A DNA stretch of 64,000 nucleotides from Hansschlegelia quercus (lineage in GTDB: Bacteria; Pseudomonadota; Alphaproteobacteria; Rhizobiales; Methylopilaceae). A program made the position numbers and the translations under genes. The stretch spans positions 62,001 through 126,000 of the forward strand of contig NZ_SIUB01000002.1 of NCBI RefSeq assembly GCF_004310425.1, read 5' to 3'. The notes beneath the pieces were generated by a model that ran no database searches, was not told the DNA's origin, and worked only from the letters and a program-made list of their open reading frames with translations. Of the stretch, positions 56,267-64,000 are shown one piece after another; the stretch's first letter is position 1, and each line of letters begins with the position of its first letter.

Positions 56267-57480
56267 GCGATGTTCGCCGCGATGAACCCCCAGGTCATGC
56301 CGAGCAGCGCCCATTGGTGACGCCAGTGGTCGACGTCGATCACGGCGGCCTCGATCATCAGCACCGTCCAGGTCGAAAACGTGCAGATGAAGATCGGTCG
56401 CCAAGGGCTGGCGATCAGGACCGTCCTGAACCCGGAGACCAACGTCAGAATGGTGAGGACCGGGACCACGATCCCGCCAAGCCAGCCGTAGGACATGAAA
56501 GCGTTCAGATAGGTGTTGTGGACGTCGGCGCCAAAGCGCTTGGAGAACTGGAAAATGCCGATTCCGAGCGGCTTTTCGAGCGCGAGCTGGAAGCCCGCGA
56601 GATGGTTCGAAAACCGGCCGCCATGTTCGGTGTCGTAGCTCTGCTCGAGCGAAGCGCGTTCGGCGAACAGCGACGAGACCGACGGCAAATGGACGATGAC
56701 GACCACCATCGCCGCTGCGGCCAGCGTCGCCATGAGGCAGGTGACGAGGATGCGGGCCCGCGAGCCGCGCGAAGGCGCGGAAAGCACGGTCAGCACGGTC
56801 ATCAGCGCGGCGGAAGCGATCAGATGGCCCCAAGAGCCGCGGGAGAAGCTGAGCAGGATACCCGCCATCACGATGCCGAGCGGCGCGAGCACGATCAGCG
56901 AGCGCTTGATCGACGCCCAGTAAAGCTGCTGCATCAGCACGAGCGCCGGGAAGATCAGGTGTGGCGCAAAGACATTGGGGTCCTTGAAGAAGCCTTTGGC
57001 GCGGTTGTACTTCAGCAGCGTGTCCGCAAAGGGCACGAGGTGGAAGTAGCCCAGAATCGCGAAGAGGCCACTAGCGACGCCGGCGACGACCCAGGCGTTC
57101 GCGATCAGCTTCGCGCGGATTTCCGTTCGCTCGGCAAGGAACAGCGCATAAAAGCAACCGGTAATGGCCAGAAAGACGCCGACTGTCGTCCACTTCTGGG
57201 TGTTCGCGCGGTCGAACACGATCGTCAGCGTGAGCAACGCGCCGATCTGGTAGAGGATGACGAGCAGCAAGAACGGCAGCAGCGCCCTCGGCAGCTTGAG
57301 CCCAGTCGCCGCGAACAGCACGACCGCCCCGATCATCAGCAGATCGTACGCGGCGGGCTCGAACATCACGAAGAAGCTTGACGCGATCGCGAGCCAGACG
57401 ATGCTCTCGCGCAGGCTTTCCCCGCTGATGGCGGTGGAGCGACCCGCGCGCTCGGCGGTATATCCGAGGGTCGCGCTCAA
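56218..57480 (-). CDS. O-antigen ligase/Wzy-type polymerase membrane protein
   Basis: The 420-residue product has about ten to twelve membrane helices. A large periplasmic-type loop contains EQSYDTEHGGRFSNHLAGFQLALEKPLGIG and GADVHNTYLNAFMSYGWLGG, typical of O-antigen ligase and Wzy polymerase proteins (Wzy_C family). It probably polymerises the repeat units made by the linked genes. It starts at TTG 57480, overlapping the previous stop by 4 nt (TTGA). It overlaps murJ tail to tail by 49 nt. Confidence 0.83.
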   Translation of the reverse strand: MSATLGYTAERAGRSTAISGESLRESIVWLAIASSFFVMFEPAAYDLLMIGAVVLFAATGLKLPRALLPFLLLVILYQIGALLTLTIVFDRANTQKWTTVGVFLAITGCFYALFLAERTEIRAKLIANAWVVAGVASGLFAILGYFHLVPFADTLLKYNRAKGFFKDPNVFAPHLIFPALVLMQQLYWASIKRSLIVLAPLGIVMAGILLSFSRGSWGHLIASAALMTVLTVLSAPSRGSRARILVTCLMATLAAAAMVVVIVHLPSVSSLFAERASLEQSYDTEHGGRFSNHLAGFQLALEKPLGIGIFQFSKRFGADVHNTYLNAFMSYGWLGGIVVPVLTILTLVSGFRTVLIASPWRPIFICTFSTWTVLMIEAAVIDVDHWRHQWALLGMTWGFIAANIAYRRRASAIPGPATAA

Positions 57481-58997
57481 AACGCGTTCTCGGCCTTGGC
57501 GAGCGCGAACGGCGTTCGGGCCAGAATGATGATGTCGAACAGGATCGACCAGTTCTCGATGTAATAGAGATCGTGGTCGACGCGGTTCTGGAGCTTCGCC
57601 GGGGTGTCGACTTCGCCGCGCCAGCCGTTGACCTGCGCCCAGCCGGTGACGCCGGGCTTAACGCGGTGGCGTGCGAAATAGCCGTCGACGACGTCGTTCC
57701 AAAGCCGCTCGGAGGTATGCGCGTTCACCGCATGTGGACGCGGTCCGACAAGCGATAGCTCTCCCCGCAGCACGTTGAAGAGCTGCGGCAGTTCGTCGAG
57801 CGAGCTCTTGCGGATAAAGCGGCCGACGCGGGTGACCCTGTTGTCGCCGCGGGTAACCGCGACCTTGGCTTCGGGGTCGCATCTGTCGGCGTACATCGAC
57901 CGGAACTTGAAGACATCGATGACCTCGTTGTTGAAGCCATAGCGCTTCTGCCGGAAGAACACCGCGCCCGGGCTGTCGAGCTTGATGGCGATCGCGGTCG
58001 CCAGCATGAAGGGCGAAGCCAACAGCAGCGCGAGCCCGCCGACCACGAGGTCGAAGGCGCGCTTCATCACAATGTCCCAGTTCTGAATCGGCCTTGCGGC
58101 CAGCGCCACCATGGGCACTTTGCCGACATAAGAATAGGCGCGGGGTCGGAAGCGCAGCTTTTCAGTGTGCGCCGAGAGGCGGATGTCGACCGGCAGCACC
58201 CAAAGCGTCTTCAGAATCTCAGCCACGCGCCCTTTGGCGCTGATGGGGATCGTCACGATCAGAAGATCGACCCGCGCGATACGGGCGAACTCCAAGAGCT
58301 CCGCAACGTTGCCGAGCTTCGGATAGCCTGCGACGCTCGCAGGCGAGCGCTCGTTGGAGCGGTCATCGAAAACGCCGCAGATGTGAACATCGTTGCCGGA
58401 CGCGGATTCCAGCGCGCGGATCAGCTCGCCCGCGTTCTCGCCGCCGCCCACGATGACGGCCTTTCGGCCGAGTCGCGCCTCTTGAGCCCACCGGCGAATG
58501 AATGAACCCAGCGCCACCCGTTCGATCAGCAGAACGGCGGCGCCAAGACCGAACCAGACGCCGAACCAGCGCCGGTCAGCCGCGTCGCCGACGTCGAAGA
58601 AGATCGCCAGCACCGCGAAGCCCGCAAACAGGATGGTCCAGGCGCCGAGGGTCCGGCCGAGCTGGCCTGCGCGCGAGGAGAAGGCGACCGTCTGGTAGGC
58701 GTCGGCGGCCTGCACGAAGAGAGGCGTCGCAAACGTCGCTAGCGCCAGCGCCCCCGCCTCGTTCCAATTCATGGAGGTGACCGGCCCGATCACGAGCATG
58801 AACGTGACGAGGCCCGTGAACGCCGCGATCAACGCGTCGCCCAGACGCATGCCGCCGAAGAGGAGCACCGGCGAGATCGAAGCTTCGCTGAAGCGCTCGG
58901 CGATCTCCAGCGCCTGCTGGTTGAGCGGCGTGGGGCGCTTTGGATAGGACGCCTGAGAAGCGACTTGGTCGATCTGTCTGGCGGTGATCTCGGTCAC
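57477..58997 (-). CDS. undecaprenyl-phosphate sugar phosphotransferase (WcaJ type)
   Basis: The enzyme transfers a sugar-1-phosphate, usually glucose, to undecaprenyl phosphate, starting a polysaccharide repeat unit. The 506-residue product has four or five N-terminal membrane helices and a Rossmann-like middle domain (KAVIVGGGENAGELIRALES). The C-terminal catalytic domain has KRAFDLVVGGLALLLASPFM, VFKFRSMYADR, IRKSSLDELPQLFNVLRGE, LVGPRPHAV and KPGVTGWAQVNGWRG. GTG 58997 has a weak ribosome binding site. The sugar is not determined. Confidence 0.92.
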   Translation of the reverse strand: MTEITARQIDQVASQASYPKRPTPLNQQALEIAERFSEASISPVLLFGGMRLGDALIAAFTGLVTFMLVIGPVTSMNWNEAGALALATFATPLFVQAADAYQTVAFSSRAGQLGRTLGAWTILFAGFAVLAIFFDVGDAADRRWFGVWFGLGAAVLLIERVALGSFIRRWAQEARLGRKAVIVGGGENAGELIRALESASGNDVHICGVFDDRSNERSPASVAGYPKLGNVAELLEFARIARVDLLIVTIPISAKGRVAEILKTLWVLPVDIRLSAHTEKLRFRPRAYSYVGKVPMVALAARPIQNWDIVMKRAFDLVVGGLALLLASPFMLATAIAIKLDSPGAVFFRQKRYGFNNEVIDVFKFRSMYADRCDPEAKVAVTRGDNRVTRVGRFIRKSSLDELPQLFNVLRGELSLVGPRPHAVNAHTSERLWNDVVDGYFARHRVKPGVTGWAQVNGWRGEVDTPAKLQNRVDHDLYYIENWSILFDIIILARTPFALAKAENAF

Positions 58998-59067
58998 GGC
59001 GGCTCGTTTCCAGGCTGTACGGTATGAGGTGTAGTCTCAAACTCCCAACAACCTTTTACGCACGGGG

Positions 59068-60219
59068 TCAGCCGCGGCCGCGCATTCGCGCGATTGTCAT
59101 GCGGTAGACGCTCTCGATCCGCGACGACATCTCGGACAGCGAGAACTCGCTGGAGATATGCCTGCGCCGGCTTTCGGCGGCGGCGAGGGCGGCGTTCCGG
59201 TCGGCCGCGGACGCGGCCATCGCAGCGGCGAGGGCCCGCGGATCGCCTGGAGGCGCCAGTTCGTCGGCGTAGGGTCCGAAGATCTCGGGAATGCCGCCGA
59301 CGCGCGTCGCCACGATCGGGAGCCGCGCGGCGATCGCCTCGAGCACGACGTAGGGCATGGATTCGGCGCGCGACGGCACGACCAGCGTGCGGCCGAGCCG
59401 GAACGCCTCGCGCGTCGGGGTGGACGGCTGAAAGGAGACGAGGCGACCGAGATTCTTCTCGATCACCATCGCGCGATAGCGCTCCTCATCGGGGCCGTCG
59501 CCGACGATCATCGCGGTCGCCGGCCGGTCGGACTGGGCGAGGATGGCGATCGCTTCGATGAAGACGTCGACGCCCTTCAGATCGCGCAGCATGCCCATGT
59601 AGAGGAAGTCACGAGCGTCCTCGGCGGGCTCGATCGGCTCGAATTCGTCGGGCCGCAGGCCATTGCGGATGACGATCGCTGGACAGCGCGGACGGCCAAC
59701 GACGTTCGCGTAGGTCTGCTGCTCATAGGCGCTGACGTGGACGAGGGACTCGGTGAGCCGCTCCAGCGCACGCTCGATCTGAAAAAAGAACCGGCCAGCG
59801 ATTGATTTGGGATCGTAATGGAGGCTGCCGCCGTGCGGCGCATAGAAACGCGCGACGGGCCGCGAACGCCCGAGCCACGTTCCGACCACGCGGCCGAATG
59901 CGCCGCCCTTGGCCCCATGGCAGTGCACGATGTCCGGCTTCAGCGGCTCCAGGATGTCGCGGACACGCGATATAGCGCGCATGTCCGACGGGCCGATCTG
60001 CCGTGCGATCGGCAGCCGCACCGAGCCTAGCGCGAGATGGGGCGCGAGGCTTTCGATTCGCGCCGCCTCGAACGGCCCCCCTGTGAGGCTGTCGCAGACA
60101 AGGCCGACCTGATGTCCGGCGGCCGACTGGGCGACAATGAGATCGGCGATATGGCGGAAGATGCCGCCGATGGGCGACCGCACCAGATGAACGATCCGCA
60201 GAACCTCGTCGTCGATCAT
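59068..60219 (-). CDS. glycosyltransferase, GT4 family
   Basis: This enzyme probably adds a sugar to the lipid-linked repeat unit. The 383-residue product has the GT-B fold of family 4: an N-terminal acceptor domain with HLVRSPIGGIFRHIADL and PDIVHCHGAKGGAFG, then a nucleotide-sugar domain with MGMLRDLKGVDVFIEAI and the E-x7-E motif in SRAESMPYVVLEAIAA. It lies on the minus strand between the Wza-like and WcaJ-like genes, so it belongs to the polysaccharide operon. Donor and acceptor are unknown. Confidence 0.9.
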   Translation of the reverse strand: MIDDEVLRIVHLVRSPIGGIFRHIADLIVAQSAAGHQVGLVCDSLTGGPFEAARIESLAPHLALGSVRLPIARQIGPSDMRAISRVRDILEPLKPDIVHCHGAKGGAFGRVVGTWLGRSRPVARFYAPHGGSLHYDPKSIAGRFFFQIERALERLTESLVHVSAYEQQTYANVVGRPRCPAIVIRNGLRPDEFEPIEPAEDARDFLYMGMLRDLKGVDVFIEAIAILAQSDRPATAMIVGDGPDEERYRAMVIEKNLGRLVSFQPSTPTREAFRLGRTLVVPSRAESMPYVVLEAIAARLPIVATRVGGIPEIFGPYADELAPPGDPRALAAAMAASAADRNAALAAAESRRRHISSEFSLSEMSSRIESVYRMTIARMRGRG

Positions 60220-60286
60220 CTAACTTGCTTCCCTCGACGCGTGGCGCGCGCGCCGAGACCTGTTGGAGCTGCTCGTCGGGAGGCGC

Positions 60287-60847
60287 TTAAAACCAGCGTT
60301 CCTGCACGGTGATCGTGTCGCCGGGCCGGATCGGATAAGTCAGAGGGACTTCCGCCTTGTAGACGCGGTCGCTCAGCCGACGCGTGATCTCCACGCGATC
60401 CCGCGTTGCGCGAGGCGTGAACCCGCTCGCGATGGCGACGGCGTTCTGCGCAGTCATGCCGGCGACGTAAGGATATTGGCCGGCGGTGGTGACTTCCCCA
60501 AGAATGAAGAAGGGCCGATACGACTCGATTTCGACCGATACGTTGGGATCGCGCAGGAAGCCGCTCTTCAGCTTCGCCTCAAGGCCCGCGCGGACCTGAT
60601 CAGAGGTCTTGCCGTCGACCTTGTAGCGGCCGACCAGCGGCATCGCGATGCTGCCGTCTGGCTCGACGGCGTAGCTGTTCGAAAGATTCTGCTGGCCGAA
60701 TACGTTGACCCGCAGCTTGTCGCCGCTCGCCAGCACGTACGGCTCGTCAAAAGCCGCCGCCAGCTGCGGCGGAACCGCCCGCGGCCCCGCGCACCCTGCG
60801 AGGGTCGCGACGACCGCGAGAACGGTGAATGATCGGAACGATCTCAT
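60287..60847 (-). CDS. polysaccharide export lipoprotein (Wza/ExoF-like)
   Basis: The protein forms or gates the outer part of the export channel. It is a lipoprotein: the lipobox LAGC gives Cys19. A poly-export domain follows (YVLASGDKLRVNVFGQQNLSNSYAVEPDGSIAMPLVGRY, about residues 37-75), then an SLBB-like domain (FFILGEVTTAGQYPYVAGMTAQNAVAIASGFT). At 186 residues it is short, like ExoF and other alphaproteobacterial export proteins that lack the Wza C-terminal helix. It diverges from the Wzc-like gene over a shared 164-nt region. Confidence 0.9.
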   Translation of the reverse strand: MRSFRSFTVLAVVATLAGCAGPRAVPPQLAAAFDEPYVLASGDKLRVNVFGQQNLSNSYAVEPDGSIAMPLVGRYKVDGKTSDQVRAGLEAKLKSGFLRDPNVSVEIESYRPFFILGEVTTAGQYPYVAGMTAQNAVAIASGFTPRATRDRVEITRRLSDRVYKAEVPLTYPIRPGDTITVQERWF

Positions 60848-61011
60848 GACGGCGTGCCCTGACGATCAAAGACGACGTTCACGTAATCGAAACACGGTTA
60901 ACAATGCGTTTTAGGCGCTTTTTGCTGATTGCAGTCGGTTAACCCTGCGGCAACCATGATCATGCTTTCTTCCCGACAAGTACGCTTGAATGCGAGAGTC
61001 GAGGGCACGTC

Positions 61012-63585
61012 ATGGCGCCGCGGAATCATCATCGCGAAGAGGACGATCGTCCCGCCCAGGGCGAGATCGACCTGCGCGTCCTCGGCCGTGGCATGTGGCG
61101 TCGGAAGCGGTGGATCCTGCTACCCACGCTGCTTGTCGCGATCGCCGCGGTCCTGTTCGTCCAGCTGACCGCGCCGTATTACCGGTCAAGCGCGCTTGTC
61201 CTCATCGAGAACCGCGAAGGCGGCGCGCCGCGCGCCGGCGGAGAGGCGGCCGCGCCGCTCCCTGACGAGCAGGCGGTGGCGAGCCAGGTTCAGCTCATCC
61301 AGTCGCGCGACCTCGTGCGCACGGTGGTGAAGAACCTCAATCTCAGCTCCGATCCCGAGTTCGCGGAAAGCCACGAATCCCTGTTCAGCAAGCTGCTGCG
61401 TCTGACCGGTCTTGCCGGCCCGCGGAAAGACCTGCCCTTCAACGAGCGGGTCGTGGACAAGGTCGCGGGCGGCCTGTCCGTCTATCCCGTGGTTGGAACC
61501 CGCGTCGTAGGCGTCGAATTCGCAGCGCGTGACGCGGATCTGGCGGCGAAGGTCGTCAACGGCTTCATCGACGCCTATCTCGCCATCCAGCGCGACGCCA
61601 AGCGCGAATCCAACCGGCAGGCGAGCCAATATCTCGGCGAGGAGATCGCCAATCTCCGCGATCGCGTCTCGGTGGCCGAAGGACGCGTCGAGGCTTTCCG
61701 CGCGGAAGCCGGCCTGCTCGTCGGCACCAACAACACCACGGTCGCGGCCCAGCAGCTCGGCGACACCACCATCCAGCTTTCGACCGCCCGCACGCAGCAG
61801 GCGGAAGCCCAGGCCAAGGCGGAGATGATCCGCTCCGTGATGCGTCAGGGGCGACCTGCCGAGGCCCTCGAGATCGCGAATTCTGAACTCGTACGTGCGC
61901 TTTCGCAGCAGCGCTCGCAGCTCGCGGCGCAGATCGCGAGCGAAGGTCGCACCCTGCTGCCCCAGCACCCGCGTATGCGAGAGCTCTCGGCGCAGATGGC
62001 GGGTCTCGATCAGCAGATCCGCATCGAGGCCGCGAACTTCGCCCGCGCCTTCGAGAACGACGCCCGCACCGCCGGGGCGCGGGTGGAGGCGCTGACCAAG
62101 CAACTCGAACTGCTGAAGAAGTCGGCTTCCGCCGCGAACGGCCAGGACGTCGAACTCCGCGCGCTCGAACGCGAAGCCCGCTCGCAGCGTGATTTGCTCG
62201 AACAGATGCTGACCCGCTATCGCGAGGCGACCGCGCGCGACAATCCCGAAGCGCTGCTCGCGGACGCTCGCGTCATCTCGCGCGGCGCGGCTGCGACTGA
62301 GCCTTACTTCCCGAAGAAGGGCCCGACGGTATTGCTCGCGACGCTCGGCGCCTTCGTGCTGTCGCTGTTCGCGGCAGCCGTGGCCGAAATCTTCGGCGGC
62401 GGCAGCATACGCCGCTACGACGATGGCGATGTCGCGCCCCCGGTGGCCGTCGCCGTCGCGCAACGTCACGAGCCTGTTCAACCCGCGCCTGCTGCGCCTC
62501 AGCAGCCGGACCGCGCGCCAGTCGGGCGTGAGCGCGAGATTGATCGCTCGGTCGCGCCCGCCGCAGCTTTTGCGACAGGCCTGGCGACAGCGGCCGTCCT
62601 GAAGCCCTCCGAGACGTCGACCGAGACCGCTCCGGCCGATCCTGAGCCGGTCGCCGAACCCTCGGTCGCGGAGACGACCTCCGAATCGGTCGTGGTGGCG
62701 CCGGACAGGCCGGCGCCGACCGAGCTGGCGGAGACGGCCGTGGAAGCGGACCGCGAGCCATCGGGCGAAGAGCCGGTCGTCTTGGCGAGCGATCCCTCAA
62801 GTCCTGTGAGTGAAGAGGAGACTGCGTCTGACGACTCTTCCGAGCCAGTCAAGGCGACGGAAGAGGAGGCCGTCGACGCTTCCGCTCCCCCCATGAGCGC
62901 CGCTGCGACCGGAATCATCGCAGCCGCCGCTGCGGAAGCCGCGACATCATCGGGCGCGCCTGACAATATCGAACATTCGGTCGATATGGAGTGCGTCGAC
63001 GCCACGCTCGTTTCCGCTCTCGCGCGCCAACTGGCGTCGATGCCGTCTGGCCCTGGCGCGCTGCGCATCGTGATGACCGGGGCGGCCGAGGGGCTCGAGA
63101 CCCGCGGCGTGGCGTCCGAGCTCGCATCGACGATCTCCTCTTTCGGGCGACGCGTGATCGCGGTCGACGTCGGCGGCGGCCTCGGACAGGGTGCGCTGAC
63201 GGGCCTCGCCGAACTGCTGACGGGCGAGGCGACGTTCGCGCAGGCGATCCACCGCGACCCGGGCTCACGCGTCCACCTGGTGCCACGCGGCGATCAAAGC
63301 TTCGCCTCGCTCGACGCCAGTGCGCAGGGGCGGCTTGGCGTGGTGCTCGAAGCGCTCGCTCTGACCTACGACTTCGTCATCCTGACCGCGCCGAGCGGCG
63401 CCGGCCGGGCGGATCTTTTCGCCAGCCACTGCGCGGCCGCGGTGCTGATCTCGAACGCCGGCGCATCCGACTTCGTAACCGTCGACGCGCATGAGCGGCT
63501 ACGCGGCGCGGGCGTCGAGGACGTGGTGGTTCTGCTGGTGAACGACGGCGGCGGTTCGCCGAACGACAAGTCCCTCGCCGCCTGA
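61012..63585 (+). CDS. Wzc/GumC-like chain-length protein with a degenerate tyrosine-kinase domain
   Basis: This inner-membrane protein probably controls chain length and export. The 857-residue product has TM1 (about 34-52), a Wzz domain with long coiled coils (about 100-420) and TM2 (about 435-460). A Pro/Glu/Ala-rich acidic linker (about 465-650) precedes a C-terminal BY-kinase-like (CpsD) domain. In that domain the P-loop region reads VMTGAAEGLETRGVA, without the Gly-Lys-Ser/Thr of Walker A. The later VIAVDVGGG and YDFVILTAPSG segments are recognisable but lack key aspartates. No C-terminal Tyr cluster is present. GAGGG lies upstream of ATG 61012. Confidence 0.88.
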   Translation: MAPRNHHREEDDRPAQGEIDLRVLGRGMWRRKRWILLPTLLVAIAAVLFVQLTAPYYRSSALVLIENREGGAPRAGGEAAAPLPDEQAVASQVQLIQSRDLVRTVVKNLNLSSDPEFAESHESLFSKLLRLTGLAGPRKDLPFNERVVDKVAGGLSVYPVVGTRVVGVEFAARDADLAAKVVNGFIDAYLAIQRDAKRESNRQASQYLGEEIANLRDRVSVAEGRVEAFRAEAGLLVGTNNTTVAAQQLGDTTIQLSTARTQQAEAQAKAEMIRSVMRQGRPAEALEIANSELVRALSQQRSQLAAQIASEGRTLLPQHPRMRELSAQMAGLDQQIRIEAANFARAFENDARTAGARVEALTKQLELLKKSASAANGQDVELRALEREARSQRDLLEQMLTRYREATARDNPEALLADARVISRGAAATEPYFPKKGPTVLLATLGAFVLSLFAAAVAEIFGGGSIRRYDDGDVAPPVAVAVAQRHEPVQPAPAAPQQPDRAPVGREREIDRSVAPAAAFATGLATAAVLKPSETSTETAPADPEPVAEPSVAETTSESVVVAPDRPAPTELAETAVEADREPSGEEPVVLASDPSSPVSEEETASDDSSEPVKATEEEAVDASAPPMSAAATGIIAAAAAEAATSSGAPDNIEHSVDMECVDATLVSALARQLASMPSGPGALRIVMTGAAEGLETRGVASELASTISSFGRRVIAVDVGGGLGQGALTGLAELLTGEATFAQAIHRDPGSRVHLVPRGDQSFASLDASAQGRLGVVLEALALTYDFVILTAPSGAGRADLFASHCAAAVLISNAGASDFVTVDAHERLRGAGVEDVVVLLVNDGGGSPNDKSLAA

Positions 63586-63595
63586 GCGGCGAGGG

Positions 63596-64000
63596 TCAGT
63601 CGGCTGAACCGTCGGAGGCCGGACGGGCGCTGCGGCTCTTCAGCGCCCTGAGCTTTTCGATGACGGCGTAGACGCGCTCGTCGTTCTTGGCCCAGCTCTT
63701 TGCGGCTCGCAGGGCCGCCGCAGCGGCGCCCGCCGCGCGGCCTTTCGCGGTAACGGGGAAGAACACGTCGCGCAGCGTCTCCTCGTTCGGGCAATAGGAC
63801 AGCTTGTATCCCGCGACGCCGACGCCGAGATCGAAGGTGTGGAACCCCCGGAGGATCAGGTCCTCGACGAGGAAGTTCAGCAGCATCTCACCCGGGCTGT
63901 ATTTTGAGTGCTCGCCCGAAGTGATCGAAATGATCATGTTGCTGTAGCGGCCGTTGGCGCCGAACCCGCCGGTCACCGCAATCGTTTCGCCGTCGAGGTC
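63596..64000 (-). CDS. GNAT-family acyltransferase, CelD/BcsL-like (partial, start outside window)
   Basis: Only the C-terminal 134 residues are visible; the gene continues beyond 64000. The segment GETIAVTGGFGANGRYSNMIISITSGEHSKYSPGEMLLNFLVEDLILRGFHTFDLGVGVAGYKLSYCP lies in the first 75 visible residues and has the YSPG and FDLG-x-G-x-x-x-YK patterns of CelD-type GNAT proteins. These are found in cellulose and other exopolysaccharide clusters and may acylate the glycan or a precursor. It converges on the Wzc-like gene, 10 nt apart. Confidence 0.8.
   Translation of the reverse strand, partial: DLDGETIAVTGGFGANGRYSNMIISITSGEHSKYSPGEMLLNFLVEDLILRGFHTFDLGVGVAGYKLSYCPNEETLRDVFFPVTAKGRAAGAAAAALRAAKSWAKNDERVYAVIEKLRALKSRSARPASDGSAD

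Noticed and set aside
55846-57381. 511-codon plus-strand open frame across the Wzy-like gene
   Set aside because: It is composed of His/Arg/Asp-rich sequence typical of antisense frames, while the minus strand encodes a coherent multi-helix membrane protein.

Overview
This is a GC-rich (roughly two-thirds G+C by eye), almost fully coding chromosomal segment of an alphaproteobacterium, most likely of the order Hyphomicrobiales (Rhizobiales). The evidence is the short adenylate kinase inside the spc/alpha ribosomal operon, an LdtR-type MarR regulator beside a DUF6163-like membrane protein, the tyrS/anmK divergent pair, a suf operon preceded by its own cysteine desulfurase, and the phasin-clpS-clpA-azlCD-HIT-DUF482 gene order. 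A secreted MxaD-like protein next to a YVTN propeller hints at a methylotroph, but this is inference.

Layout. 1-8653: 3' part of the S10/spc/alpha ribosomal operon (rplX to rplO, secY, adk, rpsM, rpsK, rpoA, rplQ), closed by a strong terminator. 8841-16651: HtrA protease, RarA, fluoride channel, RluA-type pseudouridine synthase, HAD phosphatase, ATP12 chaperone, pccB. 16721-23554: hemB, DUF6163/ldtR, GST, tyrS/anmK, a small DUF551-like protein, alpha/beta hydrolase. 23716-31376: Fe-S cluster assembly (cysteine desulfurase, sufBCDS, sufT, a VOC protein, sufA). 31601-41610: START protein, thiL, lytic transglycosylase, a 1.1-kb non-coding stretch full of palindromes, hppA, rhodanese-like/panC, a J-domain membrane protein, a PBP5-type carboxypeptidase, phasin. 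41926-49201: clpS-clpA, azlCD, HIT, DUF482, MxaD-like and YVTN proteins. 49210-54671: a response regulator with two small unknown proteins, tRNA-Pro(GGG), and the sulfate ABC transporter. 54752-64000: murJ, then a polysaccharide assembly and export locus (Wzy-like, WcaJ-like, GT4, Wza-like, Wzc-like and a GNAT cut by the window edge).

How the genes work together. Most are housekeeping and lie in tight operons with 1-4 nt or GTGA/ATGA overlaps. The suf block moves sulfur from cysteine to scaffold (SufBCD) and carrier (SufA). The cys block imports sulfate. The right end builds an undecaprenyl-linked glycan that is polymerised, length-controlled and exported. I saw no IS element, phage, CRISPR array, defence system or toxin island. 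The most unusual items are non-coding (hairpin-rich DNA upstream of hppA, repeats inside the suf operon, an orphan terminator before cysP), a Wzc-like protein whose kinase domain appears catalytically dead, and two small unknown proteins near tRNA-Pro.
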